From contig JAJFLC010000001.1 in assembly GCA_021772895.1 (NCBI GenBank), forward strand, positions 1 to 64,000: 64,000 nucleotides of DNA. Direction: 5' to 3'. This document shows, piece by piece, positions 44,836 to 54,734 of the stretch (positions within the stretch are counted from its first letter, which is position 1; each line of letters begins with the position of its first letter). This DNA comes from Mariprofundaceae bacterium. Its GTDB lineage: Bacteria > Pseudomonadota > Zetaproteobacteria > Mariprofundales > Mariprofundaceae. The position numbers and the translations under genes are program-made. A model generated the notes under the pieces. It was given only the letters and a program-made list of their open reading frames with translations. It did not search any database and was not told the DNA's origin.

Positions 44836-45507
44836 TTGTCAGTAATGTTTTTGCCGTTAAGACTGATTCCTGTTCCTGTCCAGTGTGTGGTGCTATCGAC
44901 TGTGCTGGCGCTCTTTTTTTCGCGTGACCAATCACTTGCTTCTGCGCTGGATGGTTTGAATGGTAAGGTGTTTCGTATCTATGTTCGTGATACTGGAGCA
45001 ATCATTTTTCTTGGCTTTAAAAGTGGTAAACCATGGGTGCATCCAAATCATGACGGTAATGTGGATGTGAAGATTGATGCCACGACAGCGGCTTTTGCAC
45101 GACTCTGTTTTGCACATGAAGACCCGGACGAACTGGTTTTTGAGCAGGTTTTGAAACTTTCCGGAGACTCTGAGGCGATGCTGCGTTTCAAAAAATTACT
45201 GGCTCAGGCTGATCTGGATTGGGAACACGAACTTAGAAATGCCTTTGGGGATTTTTTTGGACGGCGGGTGGCAAGCGCGGCACATGCGTTAGTGGCTGCC
45301 GAGAAGAAAGTGGCAGAAGGCACGCACAAATTGCTGGAAGAAAAAATACAGCAAATAGAAATTCCCAATGCGGAACGTACTCAGGATTGGCAGGCAGGTG
45401 TTGAGGATTTGCATCGCAAGATTAGTCGGGTAAAAGCGCGTGTGACCCGTTTGGAACATCGAACTGAGTCTGAACTCAAGCCTGAATCTGATGCTGAGAA
45501 TGGATAG
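44836..45507 (+). CDS. ubiJ: Ubiquinone biosynthesis accessory factor UbiJ (SCP2 domain)
   Basis: UbiJ binds lipid intermediates of ubiquinone synthesis through an SCP2-like domain and is part of the soluble Ubi complex with UbiK. The 223-residue protein has an N-terminal hydrophobic SCP2 fold (to about 120) and a C-terminal coiled coil rich in Glu/Lys/Arg, the UbiJ layout. GGAGG at 44824-44828 is correctly spaced for TTG at 44836, so TTG is chosen over the ATG at 44845. Its position between ubiE and ubiB is the standard order in proteobacteria. Confidence 0.88.
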   Translation: MSVMFLPLRLIPVPVQCVVLSTVLALFFSRDQSLASALDGLNGKVFRIYVRDTGAIIFLGFKSGKPWVHPNHDGNVDVKIDATTAAFARLCFAHEDPDELVFEQVLKLSGDSEAMLRFKKLLAQADLDWEHELRNAFGDFFGRRVASAAHALVAAEKKVAEGTHKLLEEKIQQIEIPNAERTQDWQAGVEDLHRKISRVKARVTRLEHRTESELKPESDAENG

Positions 45508-45513
45508 CAGTTC

Positions 45514-47115
45514 ATGAAACTCCCCTATGGGTTCCGGCGTAGTCTAAGGTTATTGGCGATTGGCCATATTTTGGCTACGCATGGTATGGCAGCATTGGCT
45601 GTTCGCTTGCGTTTGTTCAGACCCTATGCATGGATGGTGCGTCTGTTTACCGGCGATGAACTGCCTAAAGATCTTGGTGTTCAAATCAGACGGGTATTGG
45701 AGCGGCTTGGGCCAACTTTTATTAAGTTTGGGCAAATGCTTTCCACCCGTGTTGACCTGTTGCCGATGGAGGTGGCACTTGAGTTAAAGAAATTGCAAGA
45801 TGATGTGCCACCTGAAAAAATTGGAGTGATTGAGTCTGTATTAAGCAGAGCCTACAAAAAACCGTTAACGGGCGAAGACGGTATGTTTGCTGAGTTTGAC
45901 AAGGAGCCTGTGGCTGCTGCATCCATTGCTCAGGTGCATTTTGCAAAACTACATGATGGCGGACATGTTGCGGTGAAGGTGCGTCGTCCGCGTATTCAAA
46001 AAACCATTGAAGCAGACCTCTCTATTTTGCGTCTGTTGGCCGATCTGTTTGATCGATATTTTCCCGAGTACGAGCGCCTGAAGGCACCGCGTGTGGTGAA
46101 TGAATTTGCGACAACGATTATGGGCGAACTGAACCTTCGTTCTGAAGCAGCGCATGCCAGCCGATTTGGAGATAATCTGTCAAAAGTGGATGGGGTGGGT
46201 GTGCCGAAGGTGATGTGGGATTTTACCACCACTGAGGTGTTGGTGACCGAGCGTATCTATGGTATTCCAATTGATGAGCGTGATCAATTGGCCGCTGCCG
46301 GACATGATCTGATGAAGTTGTGTGAGCGGACTGCGGCACTTTTTTTTCATATGGCATTTGTGGATGGTTATTTCCATGCAGACCTGCATCCGGGCAATAT
46401 TTTTGTGGCTGGAAATGGCGATATTATATTGGTTGATTTTGGCATTGTGGGCAGGCTTGATCTGCGTAGTCGCTGTTACATTGCTGATATGCTGTTGGCA
46501 TTTCTCAAACAGGATTACAAACGTGCGGCGGAAGTACATTTAGAAGCGGGTTACGTGCCATCGGATACGAACCTGTCAGCATTTGAAGATGCGATGCGAG
46601 AGATTGCTGAACCCATTTTTAATCGTCCGCTAAGGGATATTTCACTGGCTGAACTACTTTTTTATCTGTTTGCTGTGACGGAACGTTTCAAGATGGAGAC
46701 GCAGCCGGAACTGTTGCTGTTGCAAAAAACCATGGTGGTGATTGAAGGTGTGGCGCGAGAGCTTGAACCGGAAGTTAATGTCTGGGCGTTGGCCAAGCCA
46801 CTGGTTGGTAAATGGGTGGCTGAACATCTTGGTCCTAAGGCCCGAATTGAACAGGCGGGGAAAGATTTGAAAGCAGGTGCTGATGCGTGGTTGCATTTGC
46901 CGGGTGAGATTAAAAAGATGCTGGCTGAACAGCATGGGCAAACCATGATGCGGGAATCGGATCGGTCGGTCTGGTTGCCATGGGTCGGCATGTTGCTGTT
47001 GCTCGGTGGCGGTGTTTTGGCAGGCCTTGGCTGGAATGGTTTTGAACTGGATAGTATATGGGTAGTCACAGTTTCAGCGGTACTGATTGGTTCGGTGTTG
47101 CTGCTGCGGCGTTAA
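45514..47115 (+). CDS. ubiB: UbiB, ABC1/ADCK-family atypical kinase for ubiquinone synthesis
   Basis: UbiB is a membrane-anchored kinase-like ATPase required for early hydroxylation steps of ubiquinone synthesis, probably by mobilising hydrophobic precursors. The 533 residues contain the family KxGQ motif in FIKFGQMLSTR, the Ala-rich loop AAASIAQVH, HADLHPGNI and VDFGIVGR, and two C-terminal membrane helices (about 485-505 and 512-530). It begins 6 bp after ubiJ. Length is as expected (E. coli 546). Confidence 0.95.
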   Translation: MKLPYGFRRSLRLLAIGHILATHGMAALAVRLRLFRPYAWMVRLFTGDELPKDLGVQIRRVLERLGPTFIKFGQMLSTRVDLLPMEVALELKKLQDDVPPEKIGVIESVLSRAYKKPLTGEDGMFAEFDKEPVAAASIAQVHFAKLHDGGHVAVKVRRPRIQKTIEADLSILRLLADLFDRYFPEYERLKAPRVVNEFATTIMGELNLRSEAAHASRFGDNLSKVDGVGVPKVMWDFTTTEVLVTERIYGIPIDERDQLAAAGHDLMKLCERTAALFFHMAFVDGYFHADLHPGNIFVAGNGDIILVDFGIVGRLDLRSRCYIADMLLAFLKQDYKRAAEVHLEAGYVPSDTNLSAFEDAMREIAEPIFNRPLRDISLAELLFYLFAVTERFKMETQPELLLLQKTMVVIEGVARELEPEVNVWALAKPLVGKWVAEHLGPKARIEQAGKDLKAGADAWLHLPGEIKKMLAEQHGQTMMRESDRSVWLPWVGMLLLLGGGVLAGLGWNGFELDSIWVVTVSAVLIGSVLLLRR

Positions 47116-47230
47116 GTTGTGTTGATAAATGTTCATGAGAAATTGCATTAGATTTGATTTAACTGTGGCAGGAATTAGTCTGCCGCGAGTTTAATAGTTG
47201 TTATTTGATCATCAAAGGGGTATATATTCT

Positions 47231-48400
47231 ATGAGTCGTGATTTTGTATTTACCAGTGAGTCCGTTTCCGAAGGGCATCCGGATAAGGTGGCAGATCGTA
47301 TCTCTGATGGTGTTCTTGATGCAATCCTGGAGCAGGATAAGTATGCACGTGTGGCATGCGAGACGCTGGTGACGACGGGTCTTGCTCTGATCGCTGGCGA
47401 GATCACAACCTCTGCCGTGGTTGATTATCAGGATATTGTACGCGGTGCGATTAAAGAGATCGGTTACAACTCTTCCGCGATGGGTTTTGACTGGGAGTCA
47501 TGTTCGGTGCTGGTTTCACTGGATAAACAGTCTGTAGATATCGCCGCTGGCGTCAATGAAGGTGAGGGCATTGATCTGGATCAGGGGGCGGGTGACCAGG
47601 GTCTCATGTTTGGTTATGCATCGAATGAAACGGATGTATTGATGCCGACGCCGATTCATCTCTCCCACCTGCTGGTTGCGAAGCAGGCTGAAGTCCGCAA
47701 AAGCGGCGCACTGAACTTTCTGCGTCCAGACGCAAAATCACAGGTAACTGTGCGTTATGAAAATTTCAAGCCGGTTGCTATTGATGCAGTGGTTCTCTCC
47801 ACTCAGCACGGTCCGGATGTTGAACATAAAGAGCTCACTGAAGCGATTATGGATGAAGTGATCAGTCCGGTGCTGGGTTCTACGGGACTGTTGCATGCCG
47901 ATACCGAATACCATATCAACCCTACAGGGCGCTTTGTGATTGGCGGGCCGGTAGGCGACTGCGGCGTGACCGGGCGTAAAATTATTGTCGATACTTATGG
48001 TGGTTTCGGCCATCACGGTGGCGGGGCATTTTCAGGTAAAGACCCGACCAAAGTGGATCGTTCAGCATGTTATATGATGCGTTATGTTGCCAAAAATGTT
48101 GTGGCTGCCGGTCTGGCAGATCGCTGTGAAGTGCAGGTGGCTTATGCGATTGGCGTGGCGCATCCGCTTTCTGTCATGGTCAATACATTTGGTACGGGCA
48201 AAATTGACGAGGGTAAACTTGCTGAGATTGTGCGAGACGTATTTGACCTGCGTCCGAAAGGCATTGTGCAGGAGCTTGATTTGCTGCGCCCGATCTATGC
48301 CAGGACGGCAGCATATGGTCACTTCGGTCGTGAGCTTCCTGAGTTTACCTGGGAGCGTACAGATAAAGCAGCAGCCCTTAAAGCCGCCGCAGGGATTTAA
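47231..48400 (+). CDS. metK: S-adenosylmethionine synthetase
   Basis: MetK makes SAM from methionine and ATP. The 389-residue protein has the signatures [26 protein letters not shown] and [16 protein letters not shown]. The frame opens at 47198, but the true start is ATG 47231 ([19 protein letters not shown]), 10 bp after a GGGG site. No SAM riboswitch is visible in the 115-bp leader, though a small hairpin (GGCAG/CTGCC, 47167-47184) is there. With ahcY just downstream it forms the activated-methyl cycle pair. Confidence 0.96.
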   Translation: MSRDFVFTSESVSEGHPDKVADRISDGVLDAILEQDKYARVACETLVTTGLALIAGEITTSAVVDYQDIVRGAIKEIGYNSSAMGFDWESCSVLVSLDKQSVDIAAGVNEGEGIDLDQGAGDQGLMFGYASNETDVLMPTPIHLSHLLVAKQAEVRKSGALNFLRPDAKSQVTVRYENFKPVAIDAVVLSTQHGPDVEHKELTEAIMDEVISPVLGSTGLLHADTEYHINPTGRFVIGGPVGDCGVTGRKIIVDTYGGFGHHGGGAFSGKDPTKVDRSACYMMRYVAKNVVAAGLADRCEVQVAYAIGVAHPLSVMVNTFGTGKIDEGKLAEIVRDVFDLRPKGIVQELDLLRPIYARTAAYGHFGRELPEFTWERTDKAAALKAAAGI

Positions 48401-48435
48401 GGCGGCCGCTAAGGTCGAGCCCATGGATGGGCGAG

Positions 48436-48490
48436 CAAAATCGGCATTGCTGATTTTGTAAGGAAAACAAAACAGCGTTTTTGTTTTTTG
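48436..48490 (+). terminator. Hairpins after metK, the second terminator-like
   Basis: A 10-bp stem with a 3-base loop spans 48436-48458 (arms CAAAATCGGC and GCTGATTTTG, one G-U pair). It is followed at 48464-48489 by AAAACAAAAC/GTTTTTGTTTT ending in a T run, which fits a rho-independent terminator. They separate metK from the riboswitch-controlled ahcY. Confidence 0.55.
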
Positions 48491-48529
48491 TGGTTGAAAA
48501 GCTCAGGACGAGCTATTCAACATCTACAA

Positions 48530-48590
48530 TCCCCTGACTGAGGAGCACTGCAGTGGGTCACATTCGACCTGCCAGGCTCAGTCGCTAATA
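48530..48590 (+). promoter_or_regulatory. S-adenosylhomocysteine (SAH) riboswitch
   Basis: The conserved core CTGAGGAGCACTGCA (48537-48551) and CCAGGCTCAG (48572-48581) are separated as in known SAH riboswitches. The closing P1 stem is a perfect GACTGAG (48536-48542) with CTCAGTC (48577-48583). It lies about 55 bp before ahcY. SAH binding turns on expression of the hydrolase that removes SAH. Confidence 0.9.
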
Positions 48591-48645
48591 ATGTGTTTAA
48601 CTGTGCTCATATTTTTATAAGACGTATAAATATAGGAGTATGAGA

Positions 48646-50061
48646 ATGCCTAATTCTGAACAATTTACTGATTACAAAGTTGCAGATATGTCTGCTGAAA
48701 CCATTGCGTGGGGCCGCAAAGAGCTGAGCATTGCCGAAACCGAAATGCCCGGTCTGATGGTAACACGTGAAAAATATGCGGCCTCACAGCCTTTGAAAGG
48801 CGCACGTATTGCAGGTTCGCTGCATATGACAATTCAGACGGGTGTGTTGATTGAAACACTGACAGCACTGGGTGCGGAAGTTCGCTGGGCATCATGCAAT
48901 ATCTTTTCTACGCAGGATCATGCGGCAGCAGCGATTGCCGCAGAAAATATTCCGGTTTTTGCTTATAAAGGTGAAACGCTGGAAGAGTATTGGGAATATT
49001 GCCATAACATCATGGAATGGCATGACGGCGGCACGCCAAACATGATTCTTGATGATGGTGGTGATGCTACAACGCTGCTGGTTTTGGGTGCCAAAGCTGA
49101 AAAGGATGCCTCTGTACTGGATAATCCCGGCTCCGAAGAAGAAGAGTATCTTTTTGCATCAATCAAAAAACGCCTGGCAAGTCAGCCGGGTTATTATACA
49201 ACACGCCGTGATGCGATTCAGGGTGTGACCGAAGAGACAACGACAGGTGTACACCGTCTGTATCAGATGTTTGAGCGTGGCGAATTGCCGTTCCCTGCGA
49301 TCAACGTGAACGACTCGGTGACCAAATCCAAGTTCGACAATCTTTATGGTTGCCGCGAGTCATTGCTTGACGGTATCAAACGCGCTACCGATGTGATGAT
49401 TGCCGGCAAGATCTGTGTTGTGCTTGGTTATGGTGATGTGGGTAAAGGCTGTGCTCAGGCATTTCGCGGTATGGGTGCAACCGTTTGGGTGACCGAAATT
49501 GATCCGATCTGCGCGTTGCAGGCTGCGATGGAAGGCTACCGTGTGGTCAACATGGACGATGCCTGCTCACAGGGCGATATCTTTGTCACCACTACAGGTA
49601 ACTATCACGTGATTACGCATGATCACATGATTGCCATGAAAGATCAGTCCATCGTTTGTAATATCGGCCACTTTGATAATGAAATCGATGTTGCAAGCAT
49701 GAAGCAATATGAGTGGGATAATGTGAAGCCACAGGTGGATCAGATCATCTTCCCGAACGGCAACCGTATCACGCTGCTGGCTGAAGGGCGTCTGGTAAAT
49801 CTGGGTTGCGGAACCGGCCATCCGAGTTTCGTGATGTCCAACTCCTTTACCAACCAGACACTGGCACAGATTGAGCTGTTCACGCAAAGCGGCGAATATA
49901 AAAATGAAGTGTATACGCTGCCGAAGAAGTTGGACGAAGAAGTGGCGCGCCTGCACATGGCTAAGGTGGGTGTGAACCTGACACCGCTATCGAAGGAGCA
50001 GGCGGATTATATTGGCGTGCCCGTTGAAGGCCCTTACAAGCCAGATCATTACCGTTATTAA
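48646..50061 (+). CDS. ahcY: S-adenosylhomocysteine hydrolase
   Basis: AhcY reversibly cleaves SAH to adenosine and homocysteine, clearing the inhibitor left by methyltransferases. The 471-residue enzyme shows the NAD-binding [18 protein letters not shown] near the N terminus, and the conserved C-terminal PDHYRY. ATG at 48646 is preferred over 48640 because AGGAG (48634-48638) is 7 bp from it. The SAH riboswitch sits directly upstream. A small secreted-protein gene follows immediately. Confidence 0.96.
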   Translation: MPNSEQFTDYKVADMSAETIAWGRKELSIAETEMPGLMVTREKYAASQPLKGARIAGSLHMTIQTGVLIETLTALGAEVRWASCNIFSTQDHAAAAIAAENIPVFAYKGETLEEYWEYCHNIMEWHDGGTPNMILDDGGDATTLLVLGAKAEKDASVLDNPGSEEEEYLFASIKKRLASQPGYYTTRRDAIQGVTEETTTGVHRLYQMFERGELPFPAINVNDSVTKSKFDNLYGCRESLLDGIKRATDVMIAGKICVVLGYGDVGKGCAQAFRGMGATVWVTEIDPICALQAAMEGYRVVNMDDACSQGDIFVTTTGNYHVITHDHMIAMKDQSIVCNIGHFDNEIDVASMKQYEWDNVKPQVDQIIFPNGNRITLLAEGRLVNLGCGTGHPSFVMSNSFTNQTLAQIELFTQSGEYKNEVYTLPKKLDEEVARLHMAKVGVNLTPLSKEQADYIGVPVEGPYKPDHYRY

Positions 50062-50062
50062 A

Positions 50063-50350
50063 TTGTGCGGTTGGCAAAAAATATTGCTGGTGGTGGCGTG
50101 TGTGCTGCCACTGGCATTTTTTCCGGGTGATGGGCTTGCGGACGATGGACTTGCTGTTGATGCGCAGTTTGATAAAACAGGCGACGGGATTGTCGATGCT
50201 TCCGATTGGAAATTGATGAAGCAGGATGATCGGGCTGCTTATGCCAGAGCTTCGGTTGCAGCATTGGGTGAAAACCCGGAGATTCAGCTGCCGGGTGGTA
50301 AAACCCGTGCGGAAATTTATCTGGACGGATTGAACGCGGTTTACGAGTAA
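50063..50350 (+). CDS. Small exported EF-hand-like protein
   Basis: A frame following the ahcY stop by 1 bp encodes about 95 residues if the TTG at 50063 is used; no good ribosome site is seen, so the start is uncertain. A signal-peptide-like segment (KILLVVACVLPLAFFPG) is followed by one EF-hand/dockerin-like loop, DKTGDGIVDASDW, with Asp at the calcium positions. The rest is short and polar. No family is recognised. Position suggests cotranscription with ahcY, though a functional link is not evident. The next 123 bp (50351-50473) hold no gene. Confidence 0.55.
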   Translation: MCGWQKILLVVACVLPLAFFPGDGLADDGLAVDAQFDKTGDGIVDASDWKLMKQDDRAAYARASVAALGENPEIQLPGGKTRAEIYLDGLNAVYE

Positions 50351-50473
50351 AATCGAGTTGTTTTTATGGTCTTATTTTACTGCCTTATCAGGCCTTGCAA
50401 TTTGATTGAGTGGCTGTTAGAAATCGCCACCGAAAAAAGAGGGTTATTCCATTGTTGAAGCTGGGCCAGGAAC

Positions 50474-50884
50474 GTGTCTGATTATCAGCAGAAACAACCT
50501 TCCGTTTTATGGGAAAAGCAGTTTTTTGGCGTGGCTCGAACTCAGTTTTTTTCAGCGGTGCTTGCATCGGTTTTTTTGTGGTTCTGGCAGGGTGAAGTCA
50601 TCGCGATTTCGGTTTTGTCAGGAGGTATTCTGGTAGGCTTGAACAGTGTTCTTCTTGCCAGAAGTGTGATGGACTCATCTCAGGTGAAGAGAGTAGATGG
50701 CCGAGGTATGTTGTATCGTTCAGCGGCTGTTCGTTTTGTTCTCTTGATTGCCGCGCTGGTCTGCGCGAATTGGGTGGGGCTTCATCTTCTTGCTGTCGCA
50801 GCAGGAATGTTTATGGCTTATGCTGGTGGTTATGTTTATATCGTGAGGGTTGCTTCGCGGGCTGCTGGTAAAGCATCGGATTGA
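50474..50884 (+). CDS. atpI: ATP synthase subunit I
   Basis: AtpI is a small membrane protein that helps assemble the c-ring. The 136 residues hold four membrane helices in two pairs and a GGILVGLNS stretch typical of the AtpI family. GTG start with AGGA upstream. It is the first gene of a complete nine-gene atp operon (I-B-E-F-H-A-G-D-C) in the same order as in gammaproteobacteria. Confidence 0.8.
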   Translation: MSDYQQKQPSVLWEKQFFGVARTQFFSAVLASVFLWFWQGEVIAISVLSGGILVGLNSVLLARSVMDSSQVKRVDGRGMLYRSAAVRFVLLIAALVCANWVGLHLLAVAAGMFMAYAGGYVYIVRVASRAAGKASD

Positions 50885-50921
50885 GATTGCAGGATTATTA
50901 AATTGAGCAGGGGTGTTTGAA

Positions 50922-51809
50922 TTGGCTGATCAGAGCGGCAGCGACGGAATAGCGAGTCATCTACAGTATTGGACGTACGTGGTGGATGAAAGCAACCCAT
51001 TCATGCAAATTCATGTAGATACTATGATTCTTACTGTAACCATCGCAACATTGATGGTTGGTTTTGGTGTTTGGCTAAAAGGTAAGATTGTTGAGGGTGC
51101 GCCGGAAGGTGTGCAGAATTTCATGGAGACGATTGTTGGTTTTATCAATGACACCGTGAATGATAATTTCCCGGTTCACAATCCAATGATTGCACCGCTG
51201 GCCTTCACGATTTTTATATTTATTCTTCTTTGTAATACGCTTGATATTTTGCCTGCATATCTGATTGGTTATACTGCGTCATTGATATCTGCGATTGGTA
51301 GTGGGCATGAGTTTGTCTGGGGTGGGCATATGCCTTCTTTCCATATGCGTCCAGTTCCAACCAATGATTTAAATTTGCCGGCAGCTATGGGTGTGAGTGT
51401 TTTTCTTCTGGTTCTATATTATGAATTTAAACTCAAGCCTGTGCATTTCTGTAAAGAGTTGCTGCTTCAACCGTTTGCAAGCCTGTTGTTGGATGCTAGG
51501 AACCCAATCGTTAAGTTTCTCGGTGTCCTTATTATTCCGGTTAATCTCATTTTGAAACTGGTTGAAGAAATTGCGAAGCCACTTTCACTCTCTTTCCGTT
51601 TGTTTGGTAACATGTTTGCAGGCGAAGTGATCTTTTTATTGATTGCTTCTTTGTTGCTGGGCGGTGGTGTTGTGGCAACAACTGCCGGATTCTTTGTGGG
51701 ACTGGGCTGGTCATTTTTCCACCTGTTTATTGGTCTGCTACAGGCGTTTATTTTTATGATTCTGACGGTGGTGTACTTGTCACTTGCACATCAACCGGCT
51801 GAACATTAA
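50922..51809 (+). CDS. atpB: F0F1 ATP synthase subunit a
   Basis: Subunit a forms the proton channel half-sites against the c-ring. The roughly 295-residue protein has the conserved LSFRLFGNMFAGE with the essential Arg, preceded by LVEEIAKPLS, and six or so membrane helices. The TTG at 50922 has AGGGG 8 bp upstream and is preferred to the GTG at 50913. Between helices 2 and 3 it carries an extra His/Met loop (HEFVWGGHMPSFHMRP) as in other gammaproteobacterial-type subunits. Confidence 0.93.
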   Translation: MADQSGSDGIASHLQYWTYVVDESNPFMQIHVDTMILTVTIATLMVGFGVWLKGKIVEGAPEGVQNFMETIVGFINDTVNDNFPVHNPMIAPLAFTIFIFILLCNTLDILPAYLIGYTASLISAIGSGHEFVWGGHMPSFHMRPVPTNDLNLPAAMGVSVFLLVLYYEFKLKPVHFCKELLLQPFASLLLDARNPIVKFLGVLIIPVNLILKLVEEIAKPLSLSFRLFGNMFAGEVIFLLIASLLLGGGVVATTAGFFVGLGWSFFHLFIGLLQAFIFMILTVVYLSLAHQPAEH

Positions 51810-51842
51810 GTTTTATTTTAATAGTGTATAGGAGTTAGAAAG

Positions 51843-52100
51843 ATGGATGAAGCAACAATGATTATTACTGCCGCAACGGCGATTTCTGTAGGTGTGATTC
51901 TGGCCGCCGCTGGCCTGGGTTCAGCTATCGGTTGGGGCCTTATTTGCTCAAAGACCCTGGAAGGTATCGCACGTCAGCCTGAAATGCGTCCGCAGTTGAT
52001 GTTCAACATGTTCATTTTTGCTGGTTTGATGGAATCTTTCCCGTTTATCATCATGGCATTTGCATTGTGGTTCCTGTTTGCCAACCCATTTATTGGCTAA
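51843..52100 (+). CDS. atpE: F0F1 ATP synthase subunit c
   Basis: This 85-residue hairpin protein forms the rotating c-ring. Helix 1 has GLGSAIGWG, the polar loop is ARQPE, and helix 2 carries the ion-binding Glu in GLMESFPF. The residues expected for sodium binding (Gln in helix 1, Tyr after the ES pair) are absent, so proton use is expected. GGAGTT precedes the ATG. Confidence 0.95.
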   Translation: MDEATMIITAATAISVGVILAAAGLGSAIGWGLICSKTLEGIARQPEMRPQLMFNMFIFAGLMESFPFIIMAFALWFLFANPFIG

Positions 52101-52143
52101 GGAAAAACGTGTTATTAAATTTGACAGGAAGTGAGGCTTACTC

Positions 52144-52626
52144 ATGAGTATTGACCTAACATTTATCGGCCAGATTTTGGTCTTCCTGACCATGGTGGTC
52201 TTGCTTTGGAAGAACCTTTATGGTCCTTTGAATGATGCAATGGAAGCGCGTACAAAGAAGATCGCAGAGGGGCTTGCGGCGGCGGATGCCGGTAAAGAAG
52301 CAAAGTCCAGGGCTGAGGCTGAAATTGATGTGCAGCTTAAAGAGGCGCGTGCCAAGGCTCAGGAAATTGTTGCCGCGGCCGAAAAACGTGCTGCAGAATT
52401 GAGTGAAGAGGCTGTGACCAAGGCGCGTGTAAGTGCTCAGCAAATCGCTGAGTCCGCTCGTGGTGAGGTTGAGGCTGAGGTGAATCGTGCTCGTCAGTCA
52501 TTGAGACAGGAAGTTGCTGCGATCGCCATGCTGGCAGCTGAGAACGTGATTGGTGAAGAGCTTGATGCAAAACGTCATGCGAAGCTGATTGATGGTGTTG
52601 TCAGCGAAGGTTTCGGTCGCGCATGA
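52144..52626 (+). CDS. atpF: F0F1 ATP synthase subunit b
   Basis: Subunit b is the peripheral stalk. The 160 residues begin with a membrane helix (about 4-25) followed by a long Ala/Glu/Lys-rich coiled coil. The stop overlaps atpH by 4 bp. It is the normal partner of the atpH-encoded delta subunit, unlike the second b-type gene at 62066. Confidence 0.93.
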   Translation: MSIDLTFIGQILVFLTMVVLLWKNLYGPLNDAMEARTKKIAEGLAAADAGKEAKSRAEAEIDVQLKEARAKAQEIVAAAEKRAAELSEEAVTKARVSAQQIAESARGEVEAEVNRARQSLRQEVAAIAMLAAENVIGEELDAKRHAKLIDGVVSEGFGRA

Positions 52627-53144
52627 GCTCACTTGCTGTATCACGCCGTTATGCCAGAGCACTGTTTGAGCTCTCTCAGGAGGGTTTGGATATAGCTTCC
52701 GGGCTTGCAGTGCTGGCAGAAGCTTCTGTCGTAAAAGATGTGCAGCAGCTTTTGGAGCTTCCTAATCTTTCGGCTGAAAAGAAAATTGAAGTGTTGAAAA
52801 AGGCTGTTGGTTCTATTTCAGATGAGCTTGTTCGATTGGCGACGCTTCTTTGCGAACGTGGAAAAGCATCGCTATTGCCAGAGATTAATGAAATTTTTGT
52901 AGAAATGGTTCGTGAGTCTGAAGCGCGTGTTGTGGCAACTGTTGTTGTTGCGATGGAGCCGGATGCAGCAACCAGGAAGAAGATTGAAGCTGCTGTTGCT
53001 GATGTTGCCGGCAAAAAAGTGCAGCTGGAAATTGTTGAAGATAAGCAGGTGATGGGCGGAATGATTGTCAATATTGGCGACCGTCAGATTGATTGTTCAT
53101 TGCGTGGTAAACTTGAAGGTTTGCGCAAAGCAATTGCCGCTTAA
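52623..53144 (+). CDS. atpH: F0F1 ATP synthase subunit delta
   Basis: The delta subunit joins the stalk to the F1 head. The 173-residue protein has the family start VSRRYARALFE and the C-terminal GGMIVNIGDRQIDCSLRGKL. ATGA overlap with atpF shows translational coupling. Normal length and no irregularity. Confidence 0.93.
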   Translation: MSSLAVSRRYARALFELSQEGLDIASGLAVLAEASVVKDVQQLLELPNLSAEKKIEVLKKAVGSISDELVRLATLLCERGKASLLPEINEIFVEMVRESEARVVATVVVAMEPDAATRKKIEAAVADVAGKKVQLEIVEDKQVMGGMIVNIGDRQIDCSLRGKLEGLRKAIAA

Positions 53145-53181
53145 CTATAGATTATTGATTGGTCACTAGAGGATAAAAGAT

Positions 53182-54723
53182 ATGAAACTCGATACCGCAG
53201 AAATCAGTTCCATCATTAAGGAGCAGATCAAAGGATTTGAAGCAGGTGCTGCAGATGCAAACGTAGGCCGCTTGATCTCTGTTGGTGATGGCGTTGCCCG
53301 GATCCATGGTCTTTCTGGAGCAATGGCTGGCGAAATGCTGGAATTCCCTGGTGGAACATCCGGCATGGTGCTGAATCTGGAAGAAGGTTCTGTAGGTGCT
53401 GTGATTTTCGGTGAATTCACACACCTTCGTGAAGGCGATCAGATTAAATGTACAGGCCGTATCTTTGAAGTCCCAACAGGCCCTGGCCTGAAAGGCCGTG
53501 TGGTCAATGCATTGGGTCAGCCTATCGATGGTAAGGGCGCACTTGATGTGGCTGAAAACAGTCCTGTTGAGAAAATTGCACCGGGCGTGATTGAGCGTAA
53601 ATCTGTTGATCAGCCGTTACAGACTGGTATTAAAGCCATTGATTCTATGGTTCCTGTGGGTCGTGGTCAGCGTGAGCTTATTATTGGTGACCGTCAGACT
53701 GGTAAAACTGCAATTGCGATCGATACCATCATTAATCAGAAAGAGAGTGGCGTAACCTGTGTTTATGTTGCTGTAGGCCAGAAGGCATCCACTGTAGCGA
53801 CAGTGGTTCGCACCTTGAAAGAGCACGGCGCTCTTGAAAACACGATTATCGTATCCGCATCAGCATCTGAATCTGCTGCATTGCAATACATCGCCCCTTA
53901 TACCGGTTGCACGATGGGTGAATACTTCCGTGACCGTGGTGAAGATGCACTGATCGTATATGATGATTTGACGAAACAGGCCTGGGCTTATCGTCAGGTG
54001 TCATTGATTCTTCGTCGTCCTCCAGGCCGTGAAGCATACCCAGGTGATGTCTTCTATCTGCATTCTCGCCTGCTGGAACGCGCATCTCGCGTCGATGAAA
54101 CGTATGTTGAAAAGTTCACAAAGGGTGAAGTGAAGGGCCAAACCGGATCTTTGACCTCTCTGCCAATCATTGAAACTCAGGAAGGCGATGTTTCTGCATT
54201 CATTCCGACCAACGTTATTTCGATTACGGATGGCCAGATATTCCTGGAAACATCATTGTTCAATGCAGGGCAGCGTCCTGCGATTAATGCGGGTCTTTCT
54301 GTATCACGTGTGGGTGGTGCGGCGCAGACTAAAGCGATGAAAAAAGTCGGCGGTGGTCTTCGTCTTGATCTTGCGCAGTATCGTGAGTTAGCTGCATTTG
54401 CTCAGTTTGCATCCGATCTTGATGAAGCAACACGTAAGCAGATCGAACGTGGTAAACGTGGTGTTGAAATCCTGAAACAGGATGAAAATAGTCCACAGTC
54501 TGTTGCTGAGATGACTACTGTTCTGTTTGCTTTGAACAATGGCGATCTGGACGATATCGAAGTGAAGAAGATTCGTGACTTTGAAAAAGGTTTGCTGGCT
54601 CATCTGGCTTCTGCGGAAGCGGGTTTGATGAATGGTTTGAATGCGAAACCTGCATTGACTGACGAAGTGGTTGAAGGCTTGAAGAAAGCAATTGCTGGCT
54701 TCAAGGCAACCGGAACCTACTAA
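53182..54723 (+). CDS. atpA: F0F1 ATP synthase subunit alpha
   Basis: The 513-residue non-catalytic nucleotide-binding subunit shows Walker [14 protein letters not shown], the [21 protein letters not shown] block and the DELSEED-equivalent region of the alpha family. Length is standard. It forms the hexamer with AtpD. An AGGAT site lies before the ATG. Confidence 0.97.
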   Translation: MKLDTAEISSIIKEQIKGFEAGAADANVGRLISVGDGVARIHGLSGAMAGEMLEFPGGTSGMVLNLEEGSVGAVIFGEFTHLREGDQIKCTGRIFEVPTGPGLKGRVVNALGQPIDGKGALDVAENSPVEKIAPGVIERKSVDQPLQTGIKAIDSMVPVGRGQRELIIGDRQTGKTAIAIDTIINQKESGVTCVYVAVGQKASTVATVVRTLKEHGALENTIIVSASASESAALQYIAPYTGCTMGEYFRDRGEDALIVYDDLTKQAWAYRQVSLILRRPPGREAYPGDVFYLHSRLLERASRVDETYVEKFTKGEVKGQTGSLTSLPIIETQEGDVSAFIPTNVISITDGQIFLETSLFNAGQRPAINAGLSVSRVGGAAQTKAMKKVGGGLRLDLAQYRELAAFAQFASDLDEATRKQIERGKRGVEILKQDENSPQSVAEMTTVLFALNNGDLDDIEVKKIRDFEKGLLAHLASAEAGLMNGLNAKPALTDEVVEGLKKAIAGFKATGTY

Positions 54724-54734
54724 GGAGTCCTGCT

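Noticed and set aside
47116-47230. SAM riboswitch before metK
   Set aside because: Only a 5-bp hairpin is seen; none of the SAM riboswitch cores I know is there.
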